64,000 bases of DNA. Origin: Microbacterium gallinarum. Lineage in GTDB: Bacteria; Actinomycetota; Actinomycetes; Actinomycetales; Microbacteriaceae. The translations under genes were made by a program, and so were the position numbers. The first letter of the stretch is position 1. Every line of letters starts with the position of its first letter. This document shows, in pieces, positions 26,641 to 41,437 of the stretch. The stretch lies in NCBI RefSeq assembly GCF_014837165.1, contig NZ_JACSPM010000005.1, positions 1-64,000 of the forward strand, written 5' to 3'. A model generated the notes under the pieces. The model saw only the letters and a program-made list of their open reading frames with translations. It did no database searches and was not told the DNA's origin.

Positions 26641-26646
26641 AGAGTA
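26641..26646 (-). promoter_or_regulatory. Putative -10 box for the 311-residue membrane protein
   Basis: TACTCT on the minus strand would give a leader of about 33 bases containing a hairpin and the GAGGAG ribosome site. The -35 region (CAGGCG at 17 bp) is poor. Confidence 0.35.
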
Positions 26647-26759
26647 GCCCGGGGTGCGCCTCGCGCCTGGAAGCCATGCCGACGCGATTCCGCACTGTTC
26701 CCACGGTCCGGTGCCGGCGACGGGTCGGCGTGCTGGCCGCCGCACGCGGGACGACGACC

Positions 26760-26765
26760 TAGGGT
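26760..26765 (+). promoter_or_regulatory. Leaderless-type -10 box (TAGGGT) of the lipoprotein gene
   Basis: TAGGGT ends six bases before the ATG at 26772, so transcription should start at or next to the start codon. There is no room for a ribosome site. The same geometry occurs at six other genes in this window. Confidence 0.6.
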
Positions 26766-26771
26766 GGGCGC

Positions 26772-27368
26772 ATGGCCCACCGAACGTCGCGGCTCGCCGC
26801 CGCAGCGGCATCCCTCGTCCTCGCCGTGGCAGTGCTCTCCGCCTGCGCTGCCGAGGCGACCGGCGGCGCCGGCCCGACTCCGACCTCGCAGGCCGAGACG
26901 ACGGAGGCGACGCCCATTCCGACGGTCACCGCCAGCCCGACGCCGACCGTGCAGGCCGACATCCCCGACGACTGCCGCGCGATCCTCAACGCCTCGGTGC
27001 TCGCCGAGCTCGCCGACGTGCCGCTGAACGACCCTGCCTTCGGCCCGTCCGGGCTCCAGAACGACGGGAGCCTGATCTGCGTGTGGCGCGACCCGGCCGC
27101 CGACACGACCAGCCTCGTCACGACGATCACCTACGTCTCCCGCGGTCCGGCGCTCGACCTCCTGAACGGACTCGCCGACGACGAGGACTTCACCTGCTAC
27201 ACCCCCGACGGCGGCACGCGCTGCGAGAAGACGTGGGAGAACGAGACCTATCCGGTGACCGACGGCCGCACGCTGTTCTGGCGCGACGGCATCCTCATCG
27301 ACACGCAGTTCTCGAACCTCGCCCCCGCGGGCTACACCTCGGCGATCGTGACGAGCATCTTCGGCTGA
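26772..27368 (+). CDS. Secreted lipoprotein, DUF3558-like size (198 aa)
   Basis: A signal peptide ends in a lipobox LSAC (Cys25), followed by a Thr/Pro-rich linker (about 28-62) and a ~135-residue domain. That domain has four further Cys (DDCR, LICVW, FTCYT, TRCEKT) and ends FSNLAPAGYTSAIVTSIFG. It is paralogous to the protein encoded at 27510-28127, which has matching Cys and a VFRDGLWL/VxxxVFG-type end. Likely a membrane-tethered extracytoplasmic protein of unknown function. It is transcribed divergently from the 311-residue membrane protein gene. Confidence 0.82.
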   Translation: MAHRTSRLAAAAASLVLAVAVLSACAAEATGGAGPTPTSQAETTEATPIPTVTASPTPTVQADIPDDCRAILNASVLAELADVPLNDPAFGPSGLQNDGSLICVWRDPAADTTSLVTTITYVSRGPALDLLNGLADDEDFTCYTPDGGTRCEKTWENETYPVTDGRTLFWRDGILIDTQFSNLAPAGYTSAIVTSIFG

Positions 27369-27380
27369 CCCCGCTCGCCC

Positions 27381-27515
27381 GCGTCTCGAGACGGGGCTCC
27401 GGGCAGCGCGACAACCGCTTCGGGGATCCGGCTCGCGCCGCTCAGCCGTGTCTCGATACGGCGCTTCGCGCCTACTCGACAACCGCTTCGGGTGTCCGGC
27501 TTGCGCCGGTCAGCC
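27381..27515. repeat. Two direct REP-like repeats between convergent paralogues
   Basis: Two ~67-bp units are adjacent: 27381-27447 and 27448-27515. Both contain GTCTCGA...GACAACCGCTTCGGG and end in GGTCAGCC or GCTCAGCC. The second keeps an intact palindrome, CTCGATACGGCGC, short loop, GCGCCTACTCGA. The right end runs six bases into the 3' end of the downstream gene. The position between two convergent stops suggests a bidirectional terminator or REP element. Confidence 0.7.
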
Positions 27516-28127
27516 GAAGACCTGGCGCTCCAAACGGGCACCGTAGTCCTCGGGATGCCACGCCGTCTCGACGCTCGCCAGCCACAGCCCGTCGCGGAAG
27601 ACGTGGGTCTCCGTCGCGCCCCCGGCGCCTCCTGCGCAGTGGAGCCCCGCGTCGCTCATGGCGCATGAGAAGCCCTGCCCGCGCAACGCCGCCTCGGCGA
27701 GCGCCGGAGCCGCCTCGTCGACCGCCGCGAGCGTCGACACGACCGTGCCGCCGTCGGGCGCCGCCCAGTGGCACGTCACGCGCACGTCGGGCGTGAGCAC
27801 CTCGAGGAGCGTCGGCACGGTCGTCGACGGCGGGTCGAGATCCTGATCCAGGACCGTGCGACCGGTCCAGGTCATCTCGTTCCACAGGCTGTCCGAGTAG
27901 AGCGTGCGGCAGTCCAGGCGGTTCCCCTCCGCCGCCTGGCGCGCGGGCGTGTCGGCCTCCGTCGGCTGCGGTCGCGGGGTGGTCGCGTTGCGGAGCATGT
28001 CACCCGCCCACGCCACGGTGACCGGCACCATCGGCAGCGACAGCCAGACGAGCGCGCCGACGATCACGGCGCACACGAGGCCGACGGGCACGGCGATCCA
28101 CGAATTGCGTCCGCCCACCCGTGCCAT
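27510..28127 (-). CDS. Membrane-anchored extracytoplasmic protein, paralogue of the 26772 lipoprotein (205 aa)
   Basis: An uncleaved N-terminal helix (about 10-32, WIAVPVGLVCAVIVGALVWL) anchors a domain with DCRTLY, VTCHW, FSCAM and LHCAGG cysteine motifs and the ending GARLERQVFG. Order and spacing mirror the lipoprotein at 26772-27368, so the two are diverged copies facing each other. The one is lipid-anchored and the other helix-anchored. The ATG at 28125-28127 is the first with sensible hydrophobic topology. Function is unknown. Confidence 0.78.
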   Translation of the reverse strand: MARVGGRNSWIAVPVGLVCAVIVGALVWLSLPMVPVTVAWAGDMLRNATTPRPQPTEADTPARQAAEGNRLDCRTLYSDSLWNEMTWTGRTVLDQDLDPPSTTVPTLLEVLTPDVRVTCHWAAPDGGTVVSTLAAVDEAAPALAEAALRGQGFSCAMSDAGLHCAGGAGGATETHVFRDGLWLASVETAWHPEDYGARLERQVFG

Positions 28128-28217
28128 GGCCCCCACCACCTCCCTGTCCACGGTAAGCGGCGGGGGACGGATGCCGCGGCGCGGCGCGCAGCGCGCGTCA
28201 AAGCACCCGGATACGAC

Positions 28218-28245
28218 GAAGGGCCCCGGCGAACCGGGGCCCTTC
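28218..28245 (-). terminator. Strong hairpin terminator of the rpoBC operon
   Basis: A perfect 12-bp stem, GAAGGGCCCCGG and CCGGGGCCCTTC, closes on a CGAA loop. It lies about 100 bases beyond the rpoC stop and about 90 bases before the convergent-side neighbour's start region. There is no U-run, as is usual in actinobacteria. Confidence 0.8.
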
Positions 28246-28266
28246 GCTACCACTCAGCGTTTAGAT

Positions 28267-28296
28267 CTCGATACGGCGCTGGAGCGCCTACTCGAT
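28267..28296. repeat. REP-like palindrome downstream of rpoC
   Basis: CTCGATACGGCGC, TGGA loop and GCGCCTACTCGAT form an almost perfect stem. The same palindrome with a different loop occurs inside the repeat at 27448-27515, so this is a dispersed family. Confidence 0.7.
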
Positions 28297-28348
28297 CTGA
28301 GTCGATCGCGCATCAACGCGGGCTTCGCTCGCATTGATCCGCATCGAC

Positions 28349-28352
<4 letters not shown>
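28297..28352 (-). terminator. Long imperfect hairpin overlapping the rpoC stop codon
   Basis: Arms CTGAGTCGAT (28297-28306) and ATCGACTCAG (28343-28352) are perfect complements. An inner imperfect stem forms around ATCAACGCGGGC and GCTCGCATTGAT. It includes the rpoC stop and is followed by the REP palindrome and the main terminator, giving three hairpins in a row. Confidence 0.55.
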
Positions 28353-32239
<3,887 letters not shown>

Positions 32240-32282
32240 TAGTTCTCAGTTCTCCTGTGTCGGAATTCTGTCGTCGGCCGGG

Positions 32283-35777
<3,495 letters not shown>

Positions 35778-35944
35778 GGGGATTACCTCCGTGGGCCCGG
35801 GTAGGGCTCGTTTCCTTGTCGTCAGGTGTGGAGTGCTCAGTCGTCCCCGATTGCCCGCGCGTCACGCCTCGCCGCGAAGCGAGGGCGCGCAGGCACAGCC
35901 GACCACCATATGAGGGCAGGGGGAATCCAAGAGCGCAAGGACCC

Positions 35945-35973
35945 ACTATACGCCGGATGACTCGCCATGTCCA
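35945..35973 (-). promoter_or_regulatory. rpoB promoter (TGGACA-N17-TATAGT)
   Basis: The minus strand shows -35 TGGACA (35968-35973), a 17-bp spacer and -10 TATAGT (35945-35950), a near-consensus housekeeping promoter. It predicts a leader of about 160 bases before the rpoB TTG start. Confidence 0.75.
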
Positions 35974-35982
35974 GCCGGATCC

Positions 35983-36011
35983 TTGACGAGCTTCGGATGC
36001 TGCGGTATAAC
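35983..36011 (+). promoter_or_regulatory. Promoter of the DUF4062-NTPase genes (TTGACG-N17-TATAAC)
   Basis: The plus strand has -35 TTGACG (35983-35988), 17 bp and -10 TATAAC (36006-36011). Its -35 is only 9 bp from the rpoB -35, so the two polymerases would bind back-to-back. The start site near 36018 excludes the in-frame ATG at 35967 and supports the ATG at 36060. Confidence 0.7.
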
Positions 36012-36059
36012 CGCGCCGGATGGTGGACGGATGCGGCATCCCGCCCCCACAATGAGCGG

Positions 36060-38717
36060 ATGACGCCGGGGAGTCGAGGGGGCTCGGGCGCGGCGATCCG
36101 CACGCCCGATCAGCGTCTGCGCGTGTTCGTGAGCTCGACGCTCAAGGAGCTCGAGGACGAGCGGCGTGCCGTCCGAGGGTCCGTCGAGGCGCTGCATCTC
36201 GCGCCGGTGATGTTCGAGCTGGGCGCCCGCCCGCATCCTCCGCGCGACCTCTACCGGTCGTACCTGGCGCAGAGCGACGTGTTCGTCGGCATCTACGGCG
36301 ACAGCTACGGCTGGGTGGCGCCCGGCGAGGAGATCTCGGGGCTCGAAGACGAGTACCGGCTGGCCCCGCCCGGCATGCCGAAGCTCATCTACCTGCGCGA
36401 GTCGGCCGGCCGCGACGAGCGCCTCGAGGGGCTCGTGCGGCGCATCCAGGAGGACGACACCGCTTCGTACAAGGGCTTCTCGTCGCCCGACGAGCTCGCG
36501 CGGCTGGTCGAGGCCGACCTGGCGGTGCTTCTCGCCGAGCGGTTCGACGCGTCGCGGCGGGACGACCCCTCTCCCGCGCCGACGCCGACGACCCCGATGC
36601 CGGCCGCCTACACGCGCATCATCGGCCGCGAGCACGAGGTCGCGGAGGTGGTGGAGCTGCTGACCTCGGGCGCGCACCGCGTCGTGACGCTGCTCGGTCC
36701 CGGCGGCATCGGCAAGAGCCGCCTGTCGCTCGAGGTGGCGGAGGTCGCCCGCGCGCACTTCCCCGACGGCGCCGTGTTCGTCGCCCTCGAGAACGTGTTC
36801 GAGGAGAGGCTGCTCCTGCCGACCATCGCGTACGCGCTCGGCATCCGCGACGGCGGCGACCTCCCCGTCGAGGAGAGGCTCGCCCGGGCGCTGTCGACGA
36901 AGCGCATGCTGCTCGTGCTCGACAATTTCGAACAGCTCGTGGATGCCGCCGCCCAGCTGGTCGCGCTGTACACCGTCGCACCGCACACGTCGTTCCTCGT
37001 GACCAGCCGCGCGGTGCTGCGCGTGCGCGGCGAGCGCGTGTACGACGTGCCGCCGCTGCAGACCGCCGACGCGGGCGCGCCGCACTCGATGACGCGGGCG
37101 GCGCGCTCCGCGGCGGTCCAGCTCTTCGTCGAGCGGGCGCGGGCCGTGAAGCCCGACTTCGTCCTCACCGACGAGAGCACGTCGGCGGTCGTCTCGCTGT
37201 GCCGGGCGCTGGACGGCCTGCCGCTGGCGATCGAGCTCGCGGCCGCCCGCATGCGCCTGCTGACGCCCGAGCTCGTGCTGGAGCGTCTGCACGGCCCCCG
37301 GTCCGTGCTGCGCGATGCGGCGCGCGACGTGCCGGAGCGCCAGCGCACGCTGCGCGCCACGATCGACTGGTCAGCGGGGCTGCTGCGCCCCGACGAGCGC
37401 GCGATGCTGTGCGATCTGGGGGTGTTCTCGGCGGGGTTCACGCTCGAGGCGGTGGAGTCGGTCGCGGCGGGCCGCCCATGGGAGCCGCGCGCCGTCGACG
37501 CCCTCGAGGTGCTCATCGACAACTCGCTCGTCGCCCAGTCGGAGGTCGACGGCCACGCGGTCTTCACGATGCTCGTCACCGTGCGCGAGTACGCCGTGGA
37601 CCACTTGCGCGAGACGGGCGACGAGCGCCGGATGCGCGACTCTCATGCCCGGTACTTCCTCGAGCTCGCCCGTCGCGTCGCCCCCTCCCTCGGCGGGGCC
37701 GATCAGCGCAGCGCGACCCGCCGGCTCGACCTGGAGCGCGGCAACCTCCGCACCGCCGTCCGCCACTTGATCTCGGTCGGCGACGCCGACGCCGCGACCG
37801 AGATCGCGTGGCGGCTGTACATCTACTGGTGGCTGCGCGGCTATTTCTACGAGGTGCGGGTGTGGATGGAGGAGCTGCTGGGTGCGGCATCCGACATGTC
37901 TCCTCACGCTCGCGCGGTAGCCCGCTTCTACTTCCTCTGGTCGGAGATGTGGCGGACCGACGAGCGCGACGGCGTCGTGGGCGGCCTGCTCGAGTCGGCC
38001 GCGCTGTTCGACGAGGCCGGCGACGATTTCGGGGTGACCATGGCCGAGGCGACCGCGGGGCTCGCCCGGATCACGATGGGCGATCCCGACGTCGCGTCGA
38101 CGGCCGTCACGCTCGAACGATGCGCCGGCCGGTTCCGCGACGGCGGGCAGCGCTGGGGGCAGGTGCTCGCGCTCATCGCGCTCGGCAGGCTCGAGTGGGC
38201 GCTGGACGACCCCGAGGGTGCGGCGCGGCGCTTCGCCGAGGCTGCCACGGCCGCGCGCGAGGGCGGGGGCATCTTCGGGCTCTCGGTCGCCACGCATCAT
38301 CTGGCCCGCGCGCGCCTGCTGGCGGGGGAGACGGATGCCGCGGCCTTCGGCTTCACGGAGGCGATGCGCATGTCGATGGAGCTCGATCACGACGAGGGCA
38401 TCGCCTACGCCATCGAGGGTCTGTCGGCTGTCGCCTCGCTGCGCGGAGACGTCGAGACCGCCGCCCTGCTCGCCGGCGCCGCGGAGAGCACGCGCGAGCG
38501 GCTGACGATGTTCGACGCACCTCAGTTCGTCTTCCACCTGCGCTATCTCGCGGCCGCCGGCGGCGGGGGACCGGAGGTGGAAGAGGCGATCGCGCGCGGA
38601 CGCACCTGGTCGCCTCGCGAGGCCGCCTCCTTCGCGGTACGCCGCGTGCCGGCCGTCGTGCGCGCCGGCGTGGAGACGGGCACCGGAGCGGCGCGGGCTG
38701 CGGCAGAATCCGGATAG
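36060..38717 (+). CDS. DUF4062-NTPase-TPR protein, copy 1 (885 aa), STAND-like
   Basis: An N-terminal DUF4062 domain lies at about 19-105 (LRVFVSSTLKELEDERRAV, SDVFVGIYGDSYGW). An NB-ARC/AfsR-type ATPase follows with Walker A LLGPGGIGKSRLS (about 213), Walker B MLLVLDNFEQ (about 282), LVTSRAVLRVRGERV and the GLPLAIELAAAR motif (about 386). A winged-helix region and ~400 residues of TPR-like helices complete it. There is no DNA-binding domain of SARP or LuxR type. Such three-part architecture (effector, STAND switch, repeat sensor) is that of bacterial immune ATPases. It is first of three tandem paralogues and diverges from rpoB. An immune role is inferred. Confidence 0.85.
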   Translation: MTPGSRGGSGAAIRTPDQRLRVFVSSTLKELEDERRAVRGSVEALHLAPVMFELGARPHPPRDLYRSYLAQSDVFVGIYGDSYGWVAPGEEISGLEDEYRLAPPGMPKLIYLRESAGRDERLEGLVRRIQEDDTASYKGFSSPDELARLVEADLAVLLAERFDASRRDDPSPAPTPTTPMPAAYTRIIGREHEVAEVVELLTSGAHRVVTLLGPGGIGKSRLSLEVAEVARAHFPDGAVFVALENVFEERLLLPTIAYALGIRDGGDLPVEERLARALSTKRMLLVLDNFEQLVDAAAQLVALYTVAPHTSFLVTSRAVLRVRGERVYDVPPLQTADAGAPHSMTRAARSAAVQLFVERARAVKPDFVLTDESTSAVVSLCRALDGLPLAIELAAARMRLLTPELVLERLHGPRSVLRDAARDVPERQRTLRATIDWSAGLLRPDERAMLCDLGVFSAGFTLEAVESVAAGRPWEPRAVDALEVLIDNSLVAQSEVDGHAVFTMLVTVREYAVDHLRETGDERRMRDSHARYFLELARRVAPSLGGADQRSATRRLDLERGNLRTAVRHLISVGDADAATEIAWRLYIYWWLRGYFYEVRVWMEELLGAASDMSPHARAVARFYFLWSEMWRTDERDGVVGGLLESAALFDEAGDDFGVTMAEATAGLARITMGDPDVASTAVTLERCAGRFRDGGQRWGQVLALIALGRLEWALDDPEGAARRFAEAATAAREGGGIFGLSVATHHLARARLLAGETDAAAFGFTEAMRMSMELDHDEGIAYAIEGLSAVASLRGDVETAALLAGAAESTRERLTMFDAPQFVFHLRYLAAAGGGGPEVEEAIARGRTWSPREAASFAVRRVPAVVRAGVETGTGAARAAAESG

Positions 38718-38812
38718 CGCGATCCGGTCGGTGCGTGCAGATCGAGGACACCCGGCCGCGGCGCCGCGCGAATGTCTGGCGCGACCGGCCGCTCCGGGTC
38801 CAAGATGTCGTC

Positions 38813-41437
38813 ATGACTGGGGAGTCGTTCCCCGCGATCCGCACTCCCGATCAGCGGATCCGGGTGTTCGTCAGTTCGACCCTGCGCGAACTGGCCGACG
38901 AGCGCCGCGCCGTTCGCGCCGCGATCGAGCGGATGCGCCTCGCCCCCGTGATGTTCGAACTCGGCGCCCGCCCCCACCCTCCCCGCGAGCTCTACCGCTC
39001 CTACCTCTCCCAAAGCGACGTGTTCGTCGGCATCTACGGCTCCAGCTACGGCTGGGTCGCCCCCGACGAAGAGATCTCCGGCCTCGAGGACGAGTACAAC
39101 CTCGCCCCCAAGACCATGCCCAAACTCATCTACATCAAGAACGCCGACACCCGAGACGAACGCCTCGCCGACCTCATCGCCCGCATCCAAGCCGACGACA
39201 CCGCCGCCTACCTCCACTTCCACTCACCCGAAGACCTCGAAGACCACGTCGCCGACGACCTCGCGATGCTCCTCGCCGAACGGTTCGACCAGTCGCAGCC
39301 GCCGGCAGCGGTCACCATCGCCGAGGCATCGGAGTCGCTGCGGGCACGCGTGCCCGTCCCGTACACCGAGACGATCGGGCGCGACGGCGAGCTTGCCGAG
39401 CTGCGCGCCCTCCTCGGCTCGGGCGACCATCGCGTCGTGAGCCTCATCGGCCCCGGCGGCATCGGCAAGTCGCGACTGGCGATCGAGGCCGCCCAGGCGA
39501 ACGCCGATCTCTTCCCCGACGGAGTGTTCTTCGTTCCACTCGAAGGCGTGCTCGAGGCGAACCTGCTGCTGCCGACGATCGCCTACATCCTCGGCGTGCG
39601 CGACACCGGCGGCGGCACCCTCGAGGAGCGCATCGCCGGCGCCCTCGGGCAGCGGCGCGTGCTCCTCGTCCTCGACAACTTCGAGCAGCTGATCGACGAG
39701 GCTCCGGTGCTCGTGCAGCTGTTCACCCTCGCGCCGCGCGCGGTCTTCCTCGTCACCAGCCGTGTCGTGCTGCGCATCCGGGGCGAGCAGGTCTTCGACG
39801 TGGACGCGCTCTCCGCGCCCGACGAGGGCGCGCCGGCCACGCTCGACCGCGCCCTCTCATCCTCGGCCTGCCTACTGTTCGCCGAGCGCGCCCAGGCGGC
39901 GAAGCCGGGGTTCGAGCTCAGCGCCGAGAACGCTCCGGACGTCATCCACATCTGCCGGCGACTCGACGGGCTGCCGCTGGCGATCGAGCTCGCGGCTGCG
40001 AAGCTGCGGATCCTCACCGCGCATGATGTCGCGCAGCGCCTCGACCAGAGCCTGCCGCTGCTGTCGACGTCCGCGCGGGACCTCCCCGAACGCCATCGGA
40101 CGATGCGATCGACGATCGACTGGAGCGTGAGCCTCCTCTCCCCGGAGCAGCGCGACATGCTCGACGGGCTGGGCGTCTTCGCCGCCCGGTTCTCGCTGGA
40201 GGCGGTCGAGGCGATCGGCGAAGGGCGTGCGTGGGGTGACGGCGCGATCGAGACGCTCGCCGCGCTCATCGACGCGTCGCTGGTCAAGCAGATCGACATC
40301 GCCGGCCGCTCCGCCTTCTCGCTGCTGGCGATCGTGCGCGAGTACGCGGTGGAGCGCCTCGAGGAGCGCGGCGAGGCGGCCGAGATGCGGATCGCCCACG
40401 GCAGGTACTACCTCGACCTCGTGCGCCGGATCGCCCCGGGTCTGCGCGGCCCCCGCCAGGCGGACACCGTCGCCGAGCTCAGCCTCGAGGTGCCGAACCT
40501 CCGCGCCGCCGCCCGGCACCTGGTGCGCGCCGGGCTCCTCGACGAGGCCGCCGACTTCGCCTGGTGCCTCCTGCCGTACTGGTGGATCTCGAGCCTGTGG
40601 GCCGAGGTGCGGCTGTGGATGCTCGAGCTGCTCGCCCACGACGGCCCGCTCGACGACCGCACCCGCGCCATCGCGACGTTCTTCACGCTCTGGGGCGAGA
40701 TGTGGCAGCGGCCGAGCGACCAGGTCGTCGACGGCCTGGGCGAGTGCGTGCGGCTGTTCGCGGCGAGCGGGGATCGGGATGCTGCGGCCATGGCGCAAGC
40801 GGCCAGGGCCACGACGCGCCTGCAGTTCCCCGGCCTCGACCCGGTCGCCGCCGACGCCGAACTCACCGAGGCCATCGCCACGCTCAACGAGCTCGGCAAC
40901 GGCTGGGGCGAGGCTCTGGCGGAGGTGGGACTCGGCTTCCTCAGCTTCGTGCGGGGGTCGGTCGGCGATGCACGCGCCCACTTCGACCGCTCCGCCGAGA
41001 TCGCCGACGCCGAGCAGGACATCTTCACCCGGGCGGTGTCGGGCAACAATCGGGCGCGCATCTTCTTCATGCTCGGCGAAGTCGACACCGCCGAGCAGGA
41101 GTACTTCCTCACGCTCGACCTGTCGGCGCGGCTGCGGTTCGCCGAGGGCGCGGCCTACGCGCTCGAGGGCATGTGCGCGATCGCGGCCGTGCGCGGCGAC
41201 GCGTGGCGCGCCGGCGTCTTCGCCGCAGTCACGCGGACGATGCGCGAGACCACGGGCATCTTCGACATCGAGGGATTCGCCATTCATGTCCCACCCCTCG
41301 CGGCGCTGCGCGAGCGCGACCCGGACGGCGTCGCGGGCGGCGAGCGCGACGGCGCCGAGATGACTCCGGCGGACGCGATCCGCCTGGCGCTGCCCCAGGC
41401 GGACGCCCCGGCGAGAGAGGCTCTGCAGCGATGGTGA
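38813..41437 (+). CDS. DUF4062-NTPase-TPR protein, copy 2 (874 aa), STAND-like
   Basis: It has the same domain order as copy 1: DUF4062 (about 10-160), ATPase with LIGPGGIGKSRLA, VLLVLDNFEQL and DGLPLAIELAAAKL, then TPR-like helices ending REALQRW. The ATG at 38813-38815 has no strong ribosome site; 95 bases separate it from copy 1. Bases 38837-39298 are almost identical to 41461-41922 in copy 3 while the rest of the two genes is clearly diverged. The last 7 bp overlap the start of copy 3, so the two are co-translated. Confidence 0.85.
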   Translation: MTGESFPAIRTPDQRIRVFVSSTLRELADERRAVRAAIERMRLAPVMFELGARPHPPRELYRSYLSQSDVFVGIYGSSYGWVAPDEEISGLEDEYNLAPKTMPKLIYIKNADTRDERLADLIARIQADDTAAYLHFHSPEDLEDHVADDLAMLLAERFDQSQPPAAVTIAEASESLRARVPVPYTETIGRDGELAELRALLGSGDHRVVSLIGPGGIGKSRLAIEAAQANADLFPDGVFFVPLEGVLEANLLLPTIAYILGVRDTGGGTLEERIAGALGQRRVLLVLDNFEQLIDEAPVLVQLFTLAPRAVFLVTSRVVLRIRGEQVFDVDALSAPDEGAPATLDRALSSSACLLFAERAQAAKPGFELSAENAPDVIHICRRLDGLPLAIELAAAKLRILTAHDVAQRLDQSLPLLSTSARDLPERHRTMRSTIDWSVSLLSPEQRDMLDGLGVFAARFSLEAVEAIGEGRAWGDGAIETLAALIDASLVKQIDIAGRSAFSLLAIVREYAVERLEERGEAAEMRIAHGRYYLDLVRRIAPGLRGPRQADTVAELSLEVPNLRAAARHLVRAGLLDEAADFAWCLLPYWWISSLWAEVRLWMLELLAHDGPLDDRTRAIATFFTLWGEMWQRPSDQVVDGLGECVRLFAASGDRDAAAMAQAARATTRLQFPGLDPVAADAELTEAIATLNELGNGWGEALAEVGLGFLSFVRGSVGDARAHFDRSAEIADAEQDIFTRAVSGNNRARIFFMLGEVDTAEQEYFLTLDLSARLRFAEGAAYALEGMCAIAAVRGDAWRAGVFAAVTRTMRETTGIFDIEGFAIHVPPLAALRERDPDGVAGGERDGAEMTPADAIRLALPQADAPAREALQRW
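38837..39298 (+). repeat. DUF4062 gene-conversion block, copy A
   Basis: These 462 bp match 41461-41922 with two differences that I can see (His to Gln at 39247 and Gln to Glu in the FDQSQ motif). The block starts exactly at IRTPDQ and ends at the close of the DUF4062 region. Codon use differs from the flanks: 7 of 13 Glu codons are GAA, and Gln in LSQSD and IQADD is CAA. Confidence 0.9.

Noticed and set aside
35967..36059. Upstream in-frame ATG at 35967 as start of the first DUF4062 gene
   Set aside because: It lies upstream of the predicted transcription start (about 36018) and would add 31 residues unrelated to the paralogues.
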